The translations under genes and the position numbers were made by a program. A model generated the notes under the pieces. It was given only the letters and a program-made list of their open reading frames with translations, was not told the origin of the DNA and did no database searches. From the NCBI GenBank assembly GCA_016185275.1, contig JACPNX010000015.1:1-64000 (forward strand): 64,000 nucleotides of DNA, given 5' to 3'. Below, one piece after another: positions 1-8,045 of this stretch (positions are counted from its first letter, which is position 1; each line of letters starts with the position of its first letter). The stretch is from Actinomycetota bacterium (GTDB lineage Bacteria; Actinomycetota; Acidimicrobiia; Acidimicrobiales; Iamiaceae).

Positions 1-151
1 CGAGCCGTCCTCATGGTCAAGCTCCAACGCAAGTACGCTCACGGCCCGTGGTCACCGAACCCGGTGCCCAACCCACAACCAGCAGTGCGGTTCAGCCTCG
101 TCGCATGAGGCCCATGTCAACACTTCGGCTCGCTACCGAACCTTCGGGAAA

Positions 152-353
152 ATGGGGTTCCCGCTCGTCCGCGAGTTGGCGGTCGACGGGATCCCTGCGA
201 CGGTGACGTGCCGGGTCCGCAACCTCTGCCGAGCGCAGTACTACCGGTGGCTCAACGAGCCGTTCACCGACAGCCAGCTCGACGAAGTGTGGCCGGCGAA
301 CGCGATCGTCGACGGTCACCGGGACGACCCGGGGTGTGGGTGTCGGTTGTTTC
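152..353 (+). pseudogene. IS3-family transposase (OrfB) N-terminal fragment
   Basis: The translation starting MGFPLVRELA and continuing through YYRWL to about GHRDDPG resembles the N-terminal helix-turn-helix part of IS3-family OrfB transposases. After roughly 65 codons the similarity stops, exactly where the convergent small gene ends. No catalytic DDE core is present, so this cannot be a working transposase. It may extend left of 152 in the same frame, and no OrfA is recognisable in the first 150 bases. It marks the left part of the window as mobile-element-rich. Identification is from remembered family motifs only. Confidence 0.55.
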
Positions 354-722
354 TCAGTTGGGGTCGTGGAACCAGTTGGGGCGGTTGGCCTCGGGCGGCT
401 GGTCGGGCTCGCCGGCGGCGCACAGCAGCGTCATCGCCAGCCGGTGCAGCGTGCGGTTCAGGTCTCGCCACCCGGTCCGGGCATCGAACTCCTCGCCCAC
501 CGACGCCGGCGCGCCGCTGACCTCCCACACCCCTCGCGCCGTGGGCATGACATCGGTGCCGATGCGCTCGGCCACGGCGGCCACGACGGGTTCGAGGGCC
601 CCCAGGCATGTGGCGGCCTCGGCCACCCGGCTCGGGTAATCGGCTGGCACGTTCACCGCCGGCGTGATGACCAGCAGCGCCGCTTCGGCGGGCGCGCCAG
701 CTGGGATCGTACGATCGCTCAT
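354..722 (-). CDS. hypothetical protein, 122 aa
   Basis: I do not recognise this 122-residue protein (starts MSDRTIPAGA). The ATG at 722 is preceded by a strong AAGGAGG ribosome site about seven bases upstream, which decides it over the longer frame that starts near 830. There is no signal peptide, membrane helix or clear catalytic motif. A central stretch looks helical and alanine-rich, and the C-terminus (PNWFHDPN) is aromatic. It diverges from the AlpA-type gene at 817 and ends against the IS3 fragment. It is probably accessory cargo. Confidence 0.6.
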   Translation of the reverse strand: MSDRTIPAGAPAEAALLVITPAVNVPADYPSRVAEAATCLGALEPVVAAVAERIGTDVMPTARGVWEVSGAPASVGEEFDARTGWRDLNRTLHRLAMTLLCAAGEPDQPPEANRPNWFHDPN

Positions 723-816
723 GTCGGAGCCTCCTTGGGGCTTCGTCCACGGCCCCGGGCAGTTCGCGCTGCGCCGGGGCCACTCGCTGTAGAGGGGCTT
801 CAACATATCGAGCAGG

Positions 817-1065
817 TTGCACCCCGTCAACTACTCTCCGACCGTGCTCATCGACCCGGATGATCTCGTCGACTCGCGCCGGGTCGCCGAGATGCTCGGC
901 CTGTCCTCTCACCGAGCCGTGAGCGTCTACCGCAGCCGGTACGACGACTTCCCCGCCCCGATCCTCGAGAGGTCCGCCGGGCAGTGCGTCCTGTGGCATC
1001 GGCCGGACGTCGACGCGTGGCTCGCGAACCATCGGCCCGGCAGTACGCCCCCGGCCGAGACGTAG
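817..1065 (+). CDS. AlpA/excisionase-like small HTH protein
   Basis: This is an 82-residue protein with a winged helix-turn-helix: DSRRVAEMLGLSSHRAVSVYRSR, then a DFPAPI wing and a WHRPDVDAWL tail. That pattern is typical of AlpA/MerR-like DNA-binding proteins used as excisionases or plasmid/prophage regulators. The likely target is a DNA site in its own mobile element. The start is a TTG at 817; a GTG at 844 would trim nine residues and leave the HTH intact. It lies between an unknown minus-strand gene and the M15 peptidase. Regulator is safer than excisionase, because no intact integrase is adjacent. Confidence 0.65.
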   Translation: MHPVNYSPTVLIDPDDLVDSRRVAEMLGLSSHRAVSVYRSRYDDFPAPILERSAGQCVLWHRPDVDAWLANHRPGSTPPAET

Positions 1066-1152
1066 GAGTCGGACGCCGAGTACTCATCTGCGGCCCGAGC
1101 GAAACAGACCACGTGTCGATCCGGCGCTGCGCCCTGGAACCCTTCGTCGGAG

Positions 1153-1683
1153 GTGAGGTGGTTCGCTGCTCTGGCCGCTGTCGCGCTCGGAGCGCTCGCT
1201 GCACCGTTGTTGCTCGTGGTGCTCGTGGTCGGCGGCGGAACTCCGGCTGGTCCGGATGGCGGGACCGGCACGGGCGGCAGGGGTGTCGTGGTCCCTGGGG
1301 AGCCGATCGTGCTGGCGAGTGTGGACGGCATCACTGTCAACGCCCGGATCACAGGGCAGGTCGCCGCGATGGTGACCGCCGCCGGGGCCGGCGGTGTACG
1401 GCTGACCGGCGGCGGCTATCGCAGTCCCGCCGCGCAGATCGAGACGCGGCGAGCCAACTGCGGGTCGAGCTACTACGCCATCTACGAGATGCCGCCTTCG
1501 GCGTGCCGGCCGCCCACGGCGCGGCCGGGCTCGTCCCAGCACGAAGTGGGGCTGGCCATCGACTTCGCCAACTGCCAGAGCCGTGGCAGCGCCTGTTACC
1601 GCTGGCTGGCCGCCAACGCGTCGAAGTTCAGCTTCTACAACCTCCCGAGCGAGCCCTGGCACTGGTCGACTACCGGGCGATGA
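1153..1683 (+). CDS. secreted D-Ala-D-Ala carboxypeptidase-like protein (peptidase M15)
   Basis: The protein has 176 residues, an N-terminal hydrophobic segment (residues 3-27) acting as signal or membrane anchor, a Gly/Pro linker, and an M15B/VanY-type domain. The zinc ligands are visible in SSQHEVGLAIDF (H and D) and EPWHWS (final H), in family order. The family cleaves peptidoglycan stem peptides outside the cell. The start is a GTG directly behind GGAG, too close for a good ribosome site, so the exact start is uncertain. It converges on the Tad pilus locus. A wall hydrolase would be useful for pilus passage, but this link is inference. Confidence 0.75.
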   Translation: MRWFAALAAVALGALAAPLLLVVLVVGGGTPAGPDGGTGTGGRGVVVPGEPIVLASVDGITVNARITGQVAAMVTAAGAGGVRLTGGGYRSPAAQIETRRANCGSSYYAIYEMPPSACRPPTARPGSSQHEVGLAIDFANCQSRGSACYRWLAANASKFSFYNLPSEPWHWSTTGR

Positions 1684-1785
1684 GCGGCTCGCGCGCGATG
1701 CATCAAGTGGGCGGGGCGTGCCGTCGGGCCGGTGGGGGTCAACGGGGAGGGTGCGCCGGGCTGCCACCGTTGTCGTTCGCCGCGC

Positions 1786-4719
1786 TCAGGTGCCGGTGGC
1801 TTCCCCGGCTGGGGTGACGGTGATGCGTGCGCGGTTCCGGATGGCGTCCATGACGCCGGCGGTCTCGGTCGATGGGCCGGTGACGCCGAGGTCGTCGAGG
1901 TTGCGTTGGTGGGCGCGGTAGAGGGTTTCAGCCGCTTGGAGGTTGCCGGCGAGGGCGTGGCTGCGCAGTTGGTCTTCGATGAGGGTGTCGTGGTGCGGGC
2001 AGGCGACCAGCCCGGCCCGTGAGGCCCACAGGGCACCTTGGGCGTCGCCGGCGTCCAGGTAGTGGCGGGCGAGCTGGTGGGCGGTGTCCACGATGCGCTG
2101 TTCCCAGTCGGCGCCCAGGTGGGCCCGGTCGACCCATTCGTACAGGTGGGAGTGGCCGGGTGGCGGGGTGAACGGGGGTCCGGTGACGAGGCTCAGGGCG
2201 CCGTGCAGCACTTGGGCGGCGACGGGGCCGGGATGGTGGCGGGCGTAGGTGCAGCGCATGAGGAAGAGCTCGGCGTCGGAGCGGACCCGGGTCGAGAGCC
2301 GGTAGCCGCCTTCGGGCCGGGATTCGATCAGGGCCTTGTCGCCGAGGGCGGTGCGGGCCCGGTAGATGAGGTCGTGGACGCGGCGCCCGGCGGGTTGGCG
2401 TTCGCCGTAGAGCGCTTCGCGGATGTCCTCAGCGGAGGCGCCGGGCCGCACGCTCAGGTAGGCGACCAGGGCAGTCTCGGCAGCGCCGAGCGGGCTGGCG
2501 CCGCCCGACACCCGCACCCCGCCCGCGGTGAAGCACTCGACGAGCACGTCAAGGTCGGGGTCCTCCCAGCCCGCGGTCTCGTCGGCTGACTCGCCGCCGT
2601 CGGCGGCGACATCGACGGCTGCGGGGGGCTCGATCGCCGGGCCGTCGCGGCCCTGTACCGGCTGGGCGGGCGTGGCGGCGGCGGACAGGACGGCGGCGGC
2701 AGCGGCGGTCTGGTCGCATGAGAGGCCGTGGGCGGGGATGGTCAGGTTGTGGGCGGGGACGGTGACGGTGTCACCGGCGACGCGGATCTCGACAGCCCCG
2801 GCGGGCACGACGGCCGGGCCGACGAGGACCAGAGCGATCCCACCTGCGGGGCGCACCTCGCCGGCGAGATCACCCAGGTCACCGGTGACCGCCGGGACGG
2901 GGTCGGCGACGACGGCGATGGTGGGACCGAAGGCTTCGCACCGGTTGGCGGTGCGGGCGGCGAAGGTGCTCGGGTACCGCCATGCGGCCAGTGTGGATGC
3001 GGTCCACTGGGCAGTGTCGCGCAGGGCGGCGGCCGCGGCGTGCAGCGAGTTGACGGGCCGGACCCGTTCGTAGAGGTGAACGCAGGCCACATCCACGTTG
3101 AGGGTGAGCACGGTGAGCGTCTCCGACAGCGGCGAGGTGGCGAGCTCGACGACCATGGCCCGGGCCAGGGCGTCGACGCCTTCGGGGTCTCCGGTGAGGG
3201 CGACCGCACCGGCCGCTTCGAGGTCGAGCAGGACGAGCTGGTCGGGGTCGCCGCCGATGGTCACCAGTGCGGGCATGGGGCTGATCCGGTCCGCGCTGGC
3301 CGCGAGCTTGGGCCCGGGGGTCGGTTCGGTCAGCTCCCAGATGCGCCCGGCGGCGACGGGCCGCCAGCCCGGCGGCGACGCGACCACCGGTTCGGCCAGG
3401 AACATCTCGATGCGGTCGACGCCGACCTGGACGAGGCGGGGTTGCGCGCAGGCGCGGCCGGGGCGCGCGGCGATGACCGATGCCAGGTGGCGGAGCTCGA
3501 GGCCAAGCCAATCGACGTGGGAGGTGTCCGCACCGAGCAGCGCGGCTTCGACGTCGCGCACACCGGCGGGCGTGGGCGGGGGTTGGGTGCCGGGGCGGCG
3601 GAGCACGGCCCGGCGCCGGCGGCGTAGGCGGACGGCTGCCGCCCACCCGGCGACGAGCACCGTTGCGCCGGTGCCGGCCACTGGGGCGAGGCGGTCCCAG
3701 TCCCAATCCGCGGTGGCGGCGTCCGGCTCGGCGCTGCGCCGGGCCGGTCCCGGAGGCCGCCGTGTCGTGGGGGTGGTCGAGGGGGGCGCCGAAGGGGCTA
3801 CCGGAGTTCGGGTCGTTCCGTCAGCCGGTGGGGGGCCGCCCGGCTCTGCCGGCGGCGGTCCGGGTGACCGGTCGGCGGCGGGCGCCGGCTTCTCCTCGCG
3901 GGGTGCGGCGGGCGCCGCCGGCGCCGGCGCCGGCCGTGGGATGCCGGGGGAAGCTGTGGGCGCGGGCGGGAGGGACGCTGGTCGTGCCGGTCGCGGGTCG
4001 GTTGATGATGGGGTCCGCGGCACCGTTGCGGCCGAGGTGTCCGGGAGCTGCAGGGTCCATCCGGGGCGGATGAGGTCGGGGTCGGTGAGGGTGGTGCCGT
4101 CGGGTTGGGGCCGGCCGCGGTTGAGGTCGTAGAGCTCGTTCCAGCGGTGCCCGTCGCCGAGGTGCCGTTCCGCCAGCCGCCACAGCGAGTCATACGGTGC
4201 GACAACGACGCGGGCCCGGTTCGCAGCGGTGGGGCTCGGAGCCGGTGCCGAGCGGTCGGTGGCGCGGACCGGGCGTGGCTCGGCATGGTCCCCGGTTGGC
4301 GGGGTGCGGGGTGCGGTGACTGCGGGCGGACGTAACGCCTGGCCGGCCGCGCCGCTGGGCCGGACGTTCACGGTGGCGAACAGAAGCATCGCAGTGGTGA
4401 CAAGACGGGCCGCGCCGGCGCGGGTCGGTCCGGCGACGAAGGGCAGGTGACGGACGGGGAGGCGGCGGGCTTCGTCGGCGACGGCCACGGCGGTGGCGAC
4501 GAGGATCTGTGCCCAGGCGACCCACACCGGCAGGGACAGGGCCTTGAGGAGCGTTGCGGTGGGGATGTCGCCGGCGGCGAGCGAGTCGCTGATCTGGCGC
4601 CACGGCGTCCACACGGCCGGCCAGGGCGCGCCGACCCGGGTGGCGAGGGCCGCGGGGATGCCGACGTTGAGGACGATGATCGCGGTGAGGGCGGCGGCGC
4701 CGCGGAGCCGTTCAGTCAA
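1786..4719 (-). CDS. LysM-BTAD membrane-anchored transcriptional regulator
   Basis: This 977-residue multidomain protein has N-terminal membrane helices (about residues 8-30 and 55-125), then a LysM-type domain near 165-225 (DSLWRLAERHLGDGHRW and a PGWTLQLPD end). A long Pro/Ala/Thr-rich linker follows, then another helix before an RLRRRRR stop-transfer. The cytosolic part has an unassigned domain and a C-terminal OmpR-like winged helix plus BTAD (SARP-type) domain of about 250 residues. It is last in the pilus operon, 12 bases behind the TadG-like gene, with a TTG start. LysM plus BTAD proteins often accompany actinobacterial Tad loci. It could sense cell wall or pilus assembly and control transcription, which is inference. 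Confidence 0.8.
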   Translation of the reverse strand: MTERLRGAAALTAIIVLNVGIPAALATRVGAPWPAVWTPWRQISDSLAAGDIPTATLLKALSLPVWVAWAQILVATAVAVADEARRLPVRHLPFVAGPTRAGAARLVTTAMLLFATVNVRPSGAAGQALRPPAVTAPRTPPTGDHAEPRPVRATDRSAPAPSPTAANRARVVVAPYDSLWRLAERHLGDGHRWNELYDLNRGRPQPDGTTLTDPDLIRPGWTLQLPDTSAATVPRTPSSTDPRPARPASLPPAPTASPGIPRPAPAPAAPAAPREEKPAPAADRSPGPPPAEPGGPPPADGTTRTPVAPSAPPSTTPTTRRPPGPARRSAEPDAATADWDWDRLAPVAGTGATVLVAGWAAAVRLRRRRRAVLRRPGTQPPPTPAGVRDVEAALLGADTSHVDWLGLELRHLASVIAARPGRACAQPRLVQVGVDRIEMFLAEPVVASPPGWRPVAAGRIWELTEPTPGPKLAASADRISPMPALVTIGGDPDQLVLLDLEAAGAVALTGDPEGVDALARAMVVELATSPLSETLTVLTLNVDVACVHLYERVRPVNSLHAAAAALRDTAQWTASTLAAWRYPSTFAARTANRCEAFGPTIAVVADPVPAVTGDLGDLAGEVRPAGGIALVLVGPAVVPAGAVEIRVAGDTVTVPAHNLTIPAHGLSCDQTAAAAAVLSAAATPAQPVQGRDGPAIEPPAAVDVAADGGESADETAGWEDPDLDVLVECFTAGGVRVSGGASPLGAAETALVAYLSVRPGASAEDIREALYGERQPAGRRVHDLIYRARTALGDKALIESRPEGGYRLSTRVRSDAELFLMRCTYARHHPGPVAAQVLHGALSLVTGPPFTPPPGHSHLYEWVDRAHLGADWEQRIVDTAHQLARHYLDAGDAQGALWASRAGLVACPHHDTLIEDQLRSHALAGNLQAAETLYRAHQRNLDDLGVTGPSTETAGVMDAIRNRARITVTPAGEATGT

Positions 4720-4731
4720 TGCCGGGTCCCG

Positions 4732-5178
4732 TCATGAGCCGCGCACGGGCCGGGCAGAGCCGGTGCCGGTGGCGGTGCGAGTCCCGATGCCCAGCAACAG
4801 CAGGGGCCGCACGGGGATGGAGACGGTGACGATGACCGTGTCCCCGGCGGCGCGGGCGGTGCCGGTGTAGCCCTCGGCAGCGAGGAACGCCTGGGCGGCG
4901 CGAGCGGCGGCCTCTGGGGCGACACGGCCCGGGGCCGCACCGTTGACCGTGGTCGCGTCGACGGCCTGGGTGCCGGCGCGGGCGGCGCTTGTGGCGACGT
5001 CGTGGGCGTCTTCGCGGGCGGCGAGCATCCGACCGCCGTCCAACACCAGCCCGGCTGCGGCGAACAAGGCGGTCAACGTGATCAGGACGAACAGGGTCAC
5101 GGTGCCCGCCTGTGCCGCGTCGACGTGCCGACGGGCCGTGTCCACGTGCCGGCGGGCGGGGCGCGACGGGCTGGTCAT
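4732..5178 (-). CDS. TadG/TadE-like pilus assembly protein
   Basis: The protein has 148 residues: a basic Arg/His-rich N-terminus, one transmembrane helix (GTVTLFVLITLTALFAAAGL), then DGGRMLAAREDAHDVATSAARAG, the hallmark of TadG-like minor pseudopilins. The small C-terminal domain is outside. It begins at an ATG that overlaps the upstream TadE stop (ATGA), so the two are translationally coupled. TadE/TadG proteins are processed minor pilins of the Tad (tight adherence) secretion machine. Usual TadG proteins are much longer because of a vWA domain, which is lacking here. Confidence 0.8.
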   Translation of the reverse strand: MTSPSRPARRHVDTARRHVDAAQAGTVTLFVLITLTALFAAAGLVLDGGRMLAAREDAHDVATSAARAGTQAVDATTVNGAAPGRVAPEAAARAAQAFLAAEGYTGTARAAGDTVIVTVSIPVRPLLLLGIGTRTATGTGSARPVRGS

Positions 5179-5621
5179 CGCGTGGCCCGGTAGCGGTCGA
5201 CGGGAGACAGGGCGGCAGCGGTGACGGTTTTGCTGCCGGGGAGGCGCAGCCCGGACAGGTCGGCGAGCGAGATGGTGCACGACACGGTGACCCGCACCCG
5301 GCCGCCGGGACCGAACCTCGTCACGTCGGTCCGCACCGACCAGGTCCGGCACTGCGGCCCGGCGCCGGTCAGTTGGCGGGCGGCCGTCCGACCGGCGACC
5401 GCGACGGCTGCGTCGGGTGTGCGGGCCCGGGAGCCGGCCCGGGCGGCGTCGGCGGCCACGGTGCGCACCTCGAGGTCGGCGCCGCTGACCCGGCCGGCGA
5501 GGACCACGAACAACAACACGGCCACGAGCAGCGGGGTCAACACGACCAGTTCCACCGCGGCGGAGCCCCGTTCAGTCGACGTCGCCGCCGCGGTGCTGGA
5601 GGGCTGCGGGGACCGGGTCAA
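5175..5621 (-). CDS. TadE-like minor pseudopilin
   Basis: The protein has 148 residues if it starts at the TTG that overlaps the upstream stop codon (TTGA). The motif ERGSAAVELVVLTPLLVAVLLFVVLAG is a TadE signature: a short leader, Glu at the fifth position of the processed helix, and one transmembrane segment. The remainder includes two cysteines (CRTW and SCTISL) that could form a disulfide outside the membrane. It sits between two further Tad pseudopilin genes. No conventional ribosome site is visible, consistent with coupling to the preceding gene. Confidence 0.8.
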   Translation of the reverse strand: MTRSPQPSSTAAATSTERGSAAVELVVLTPLLVAVLLFVVLAGRVSGADLEVRTVAADAARAGSRARTPDAAVAVAGRTAARQLTGAGPQCRTWSVRTDVTRFGPGGRVRVTVSCTISLADLSGLRLPGSKTVTAAALSPVDRYRATR

Positions 5622-6070
5622 TGATCGAACGTCTCGACGGGGCCGCCGGCGCGGCCGGTGACCCGGGGCGCCCATCCGGGCAGGAGGGACACGACCCGGC
5701 CCGACACGACGGCGACGACACGGCTGTCGTCGGCGGTTACGGCAACGGTGACGGTGGTGAACAGCGTCGGAGCGGAGTCGGCCAGGACCCGGCGGGCTTC
5801 GGCTCGTCCAGCGGTGACCCCGCCTGACGTGGCGCCCTGCGCGACCCGGGCGGCGTCCTCAGCGGCCACCTGAGCGACCTGGGCGGCGTGGTAGGTGAGA
5901 GCGAACTGGACCACCAGCATCACCACGGCCAACAGCACCGGCATGACCAGTACGACGGTGACCGTCGCCGCCCCCCGACCGCGACGACCCGACGGGCGCG
6001 CGATCGCACCGGGCGGTCCCGGGCCGCCGAGAGCCGGCGGCACGTGGTGCGAGACGGGCGGGAACGACAA
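5618..6070 (-). CDS. TadE-like minor pseudopilin
   Basis: This protein of about 150 residues has the motif RGAATVTVVLVMPVLLAVVMLVVQF followed by YHAAQVAQVAAEDAARVAQ, typical of TadE family members: cleavable prepilin-like leader, one membrane helix, then an amphipathic helix. The TTG start at 6070 lacks a clear ribosome site and a GTG at 6043 is an alternative. It lies ten bases after the Flp pilin gene and overlaps the next TadE gene. It is probably a minor subunit that starts or caps the Flp fibre. Confidence 0.8.
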   Translation of the reverse strand: MSFPPVSHHVPPALGGPGPPGAIARPSGRRGRGAATVTVVLVMPVLLAVVMLVVQFALTYHAAQVAQVAAEDAARVAQGATSGGVTAGRAEARRVLADSAPTLFTTVTVAVTADDSRVVAVVSGRVVSLLPGWAPRVTGRAGGPVETFDH

Positions 6071-6079
6071 GGTGACCGG

Positions 6080-6286
6080 TCAGTTGAGGGTGATGGAGCG
6101 GCCCTTGGCCATGATCTTGGCGACGATGATGGCGAGCACGGCGATGGCCACAGCCGCCAGGGCGGCGGTCACGACGACCGTCTCGGTCGAGTAGCCGCCC
6201 TCGGGGTCGAGCTGGTCGAACCGATCCTGCAGCACGCCGCGGGCCTTGGCGATGGTGGCGAGCAGGTGAACCTGGAGCTTCAACAC
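6080..6286 (-). CDS. Flp-type major pilin
   Basis: This 68-residue prepilin has a charged leader, the processing region GGYSTETVVVTAAL (small residue, then Glu five residues into the helix), one hydrophobic helix of about 22 residues, and a short tail KIMAKGRSITLN. This is the size and plan of Flp/Fap pilins, the major subunit of Tad pili. The GTG start has an excellent AGGAGG seven bases upstream, the best ribosome site in the operon, fitting the high expression a major pilin needs. The tail after the helix is very short. Confidence 0.85.
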   Translation of the reverse strand: MLKLQVHLLATIAKARGVLQDRFDQLDPEGGYSTETVVVTAALAAVAIAVLAIIVAKIMAKGRSITLN

Positions 6287-6315
6287 GGGTTGCCTCCTGA
6301 GGGGCTGGTAGGGAA

Positions 6316-7209
6316 TCAGAGGGTGAGGACGCGCGCGACCGCGGGGTAACCGACGAGAACCAGGAAGCCGGTCATCATCAACACGACCGGGGCGACGAGC
6401 CGTTCGGATTGGGTTTGGGCCGCGGCCAGTTCGGCGTTGGCGGCGTGGTCGCGCAACGTGATGGCCTTGGCGGCGAGGGTGTTGCGGACGGCGGCGCCGG
6501 TGGCGCCGGCCCGGGTGATCGACGCAGTCAGGTCCCGCAGCTCGGGGATGCCCAGCTCGTCGGCGACCTGCTCGAGCGCCTGCCAGGGGCTGTGGCCGCG
6601 GCGCGCCGCCCGATCGAGGGCGTCCCGGAACCGGTTGAACAGCGAACCGGTGCCGGTCTCAGCGGCGACGCGCACGGCCGTGGCGACTCCTTCGCCCGCG
6701 GCCAGCTGGATGCACACCAGGTCGGCGTAGGCAGACACGGTCACGCGGGCGTCGCGGCGGCGACGGGCTGCGTCGGAGCGCACCAACACGTTCGGCGCCA
6801 CGAACCCGCCGACACCACCGGCGGCCACGGCGGCGAGCACGATCGGCACCGGCGCGACGACCCCCGCCGCGGCCCACACCACGGTGACGACAACGGGAAG
6901 GCAGGCCCCCACGGTGGCCAGGATCACCTTGTCGAGGGCGTAGCGGTCGACGCCCCGGCCGGTCACGGCGAGATCCCGATGCAGGCGGCCCGGATCGCCG
7001 AGCCCGACCCCGGCCACCCGCAGGGCCGCAGCCCGTAGCCGGACCCGCCAGCCGAGCCCAGCCGCGTCGGTGGGCCAGCGGGGCCGGGCGAGGTGCGAGC
7101 GGACTTCGGCCAGCGTGGGGCGGGTGGGAGCGAGGCCGCGGGCCACCAGGCACACACCGGCGGCGGCGACGGCGAACACCCCCGCGGCGACCACCGCCGC
7201 GGGGATCAT
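6316..7209 (-). CDS. TadC-like inner-membrane platform protein (type II secretion F family)
   Basis: The 297-residue protein has the GspF/TadC domain: two N-terminal membrane segments, a cytosolic four-helix bundle (ADLVCIQLAAGEGVATAV, then FNRFRDALDRAARRG, WQALEQVADELGIPELRDL) and two C-terminal helices. It starts at an ATG overlapping the TadB stop (ATGA). TadB and TadC form the membrane platform that the TadA ATPase drives. The gene is about 30 bases upstream of the pilin ribosome site. Fit to the family's length and layout is good. Confidence 0.85.
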   Translation of the reverse strand: MIPAAVVAAGVFAVAAAGVCLVARGLAPTRPTLAEVRSHLARPRWPTDAAGLGWRVRLRAAALRVAGVGLGDPGRLHRDLAVTGRGVDRYALDKVILATVGACLPVVVTVVWAAAGVVAPVPIVLAAVAAGGVGGFVAPNVLVRSDAARRRRDARVTVSAYADLVCIQLAAGEGVATAVRVAAETGTGSLFNRFRDALDRAARRGHSPWQALEQVADELGIPELRDLTASITRAGATGAAVRNTLAAKAITLRDHAANAELAAAQTQSERLVAPVVLMMTGFLVLVGYPAVARVLTL

Positions 7210-8045
7210 CGGGCCGTCCCCGGTGCAGCCAGCAGCCGGGCCGCTGGAGGCGTGGCAGTGAGCCGGCCCAGCAACCAGAACCCGGTGAGGAACAGCACCG
7301 CGACACCGCCCAGCACGACCTGCCCGGTGGGAGTCGCGAACGGGGCCAGGTACGGGCGCTGCCAGCCGATCAGCCCGGCGGCCATGGTGACGGTGACCCC
7401 CGTGGTGATCCGGATCGACGCGTAGGTGGAGGCGCGGGTCGCTTCCACCTTGGCCCGCATTGACGCCGTGGCCCGCGCCGACCCGGCCGCCTCCGACAGC
7501 ACGGCGCGCAGCTGCCCGGCCCGGCGGGTCACCGCCACCTCGAGGGCGGCGACGACCAGATCGGCGGTCGGGTCGGCGAGTTCGTCCGCGAACGCCCGCA
7601 GTGCCCCCGTCACGTCGCCGTGCTGACAGCGCGCAGCCAGGCGGGTGACCGGCCCGGCGATCGGCTCGGGGGCCACGGCGGCGGTGGCCCGGATGGCACC
7701 GGGGACGCCGGCAGTGGCAGCCAGGGCGTCGCGCAACGATTCGACCCACGCCGCCAGCGCCTCCACCCGGGCGATCCGCTCAGCCCGGTCCCGCCGCCCG
7801 CCCACCAACCGGGGTGCCAGGCCCACCCCGGCCGCGGCCGCAGCGGCGGCGACTGGCCACCGGGTGACCGTCAACGCCGCCACCGCGGCGGCCGTCGCCA
7901 ACGCGGAGCGGACCAGCGGGGACCTCCATCCGGCCGGCCCGGGAACGGGCACGGTCGGGACGGGCGCACCCCGCACGCCTGCGGCGAAGATCAGCGCTCC
8001 CGCTGCTACGGCTGCGAACACCACGAACCCGACCAGCGCGGTCAC
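7206..8045 (-). CDS. TadB-like inner-membrane platform protein (type II secretion F family)
   Basis: This is the companion F-family protein, about 279 residues. It has hydrophobic N-terminal helices, a central helical bundle (AAWVESLRDALAATAGVPGAIRATA, VAALEVAVTRRAGQLRAVLSEAA) and two C-terminal helices (TGVTVTMAAGLIGW and VVLGGVAVLFLTGFWLL). The start is taken as the GTG that overlaps the TadA stop (GTGA); GTGs or ATGs up to 8078 are possible. The tandem TadB-TadC arrangement is standard for Tad loci and makes the functional call secure. Confidence 0.85.
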   Translation of the reverse strand: MTALVGFVVFAAVAAGALIFAAGVRGAPVPTVPVPGPAGWRSPLVRSALATAAAVAALTVTRWPVAAAAAAAGVGLAPRLVGGRRDRAERIARVEALAAWVESLRDALAATAGVPGAIRATAAVAPEPIAGPVTRLAARCQHGDVTGALRAFADELADPTADLVVAALEVAVTRRAGQLRAVLSEAAGSARATASMRAKVEATRASTYASIRITTGVTVTMAAGLIGWQRPYLAPFATPTGQVVLGGVAVLFLTGFWLLGRLTATPPAARLLAAPGTAR

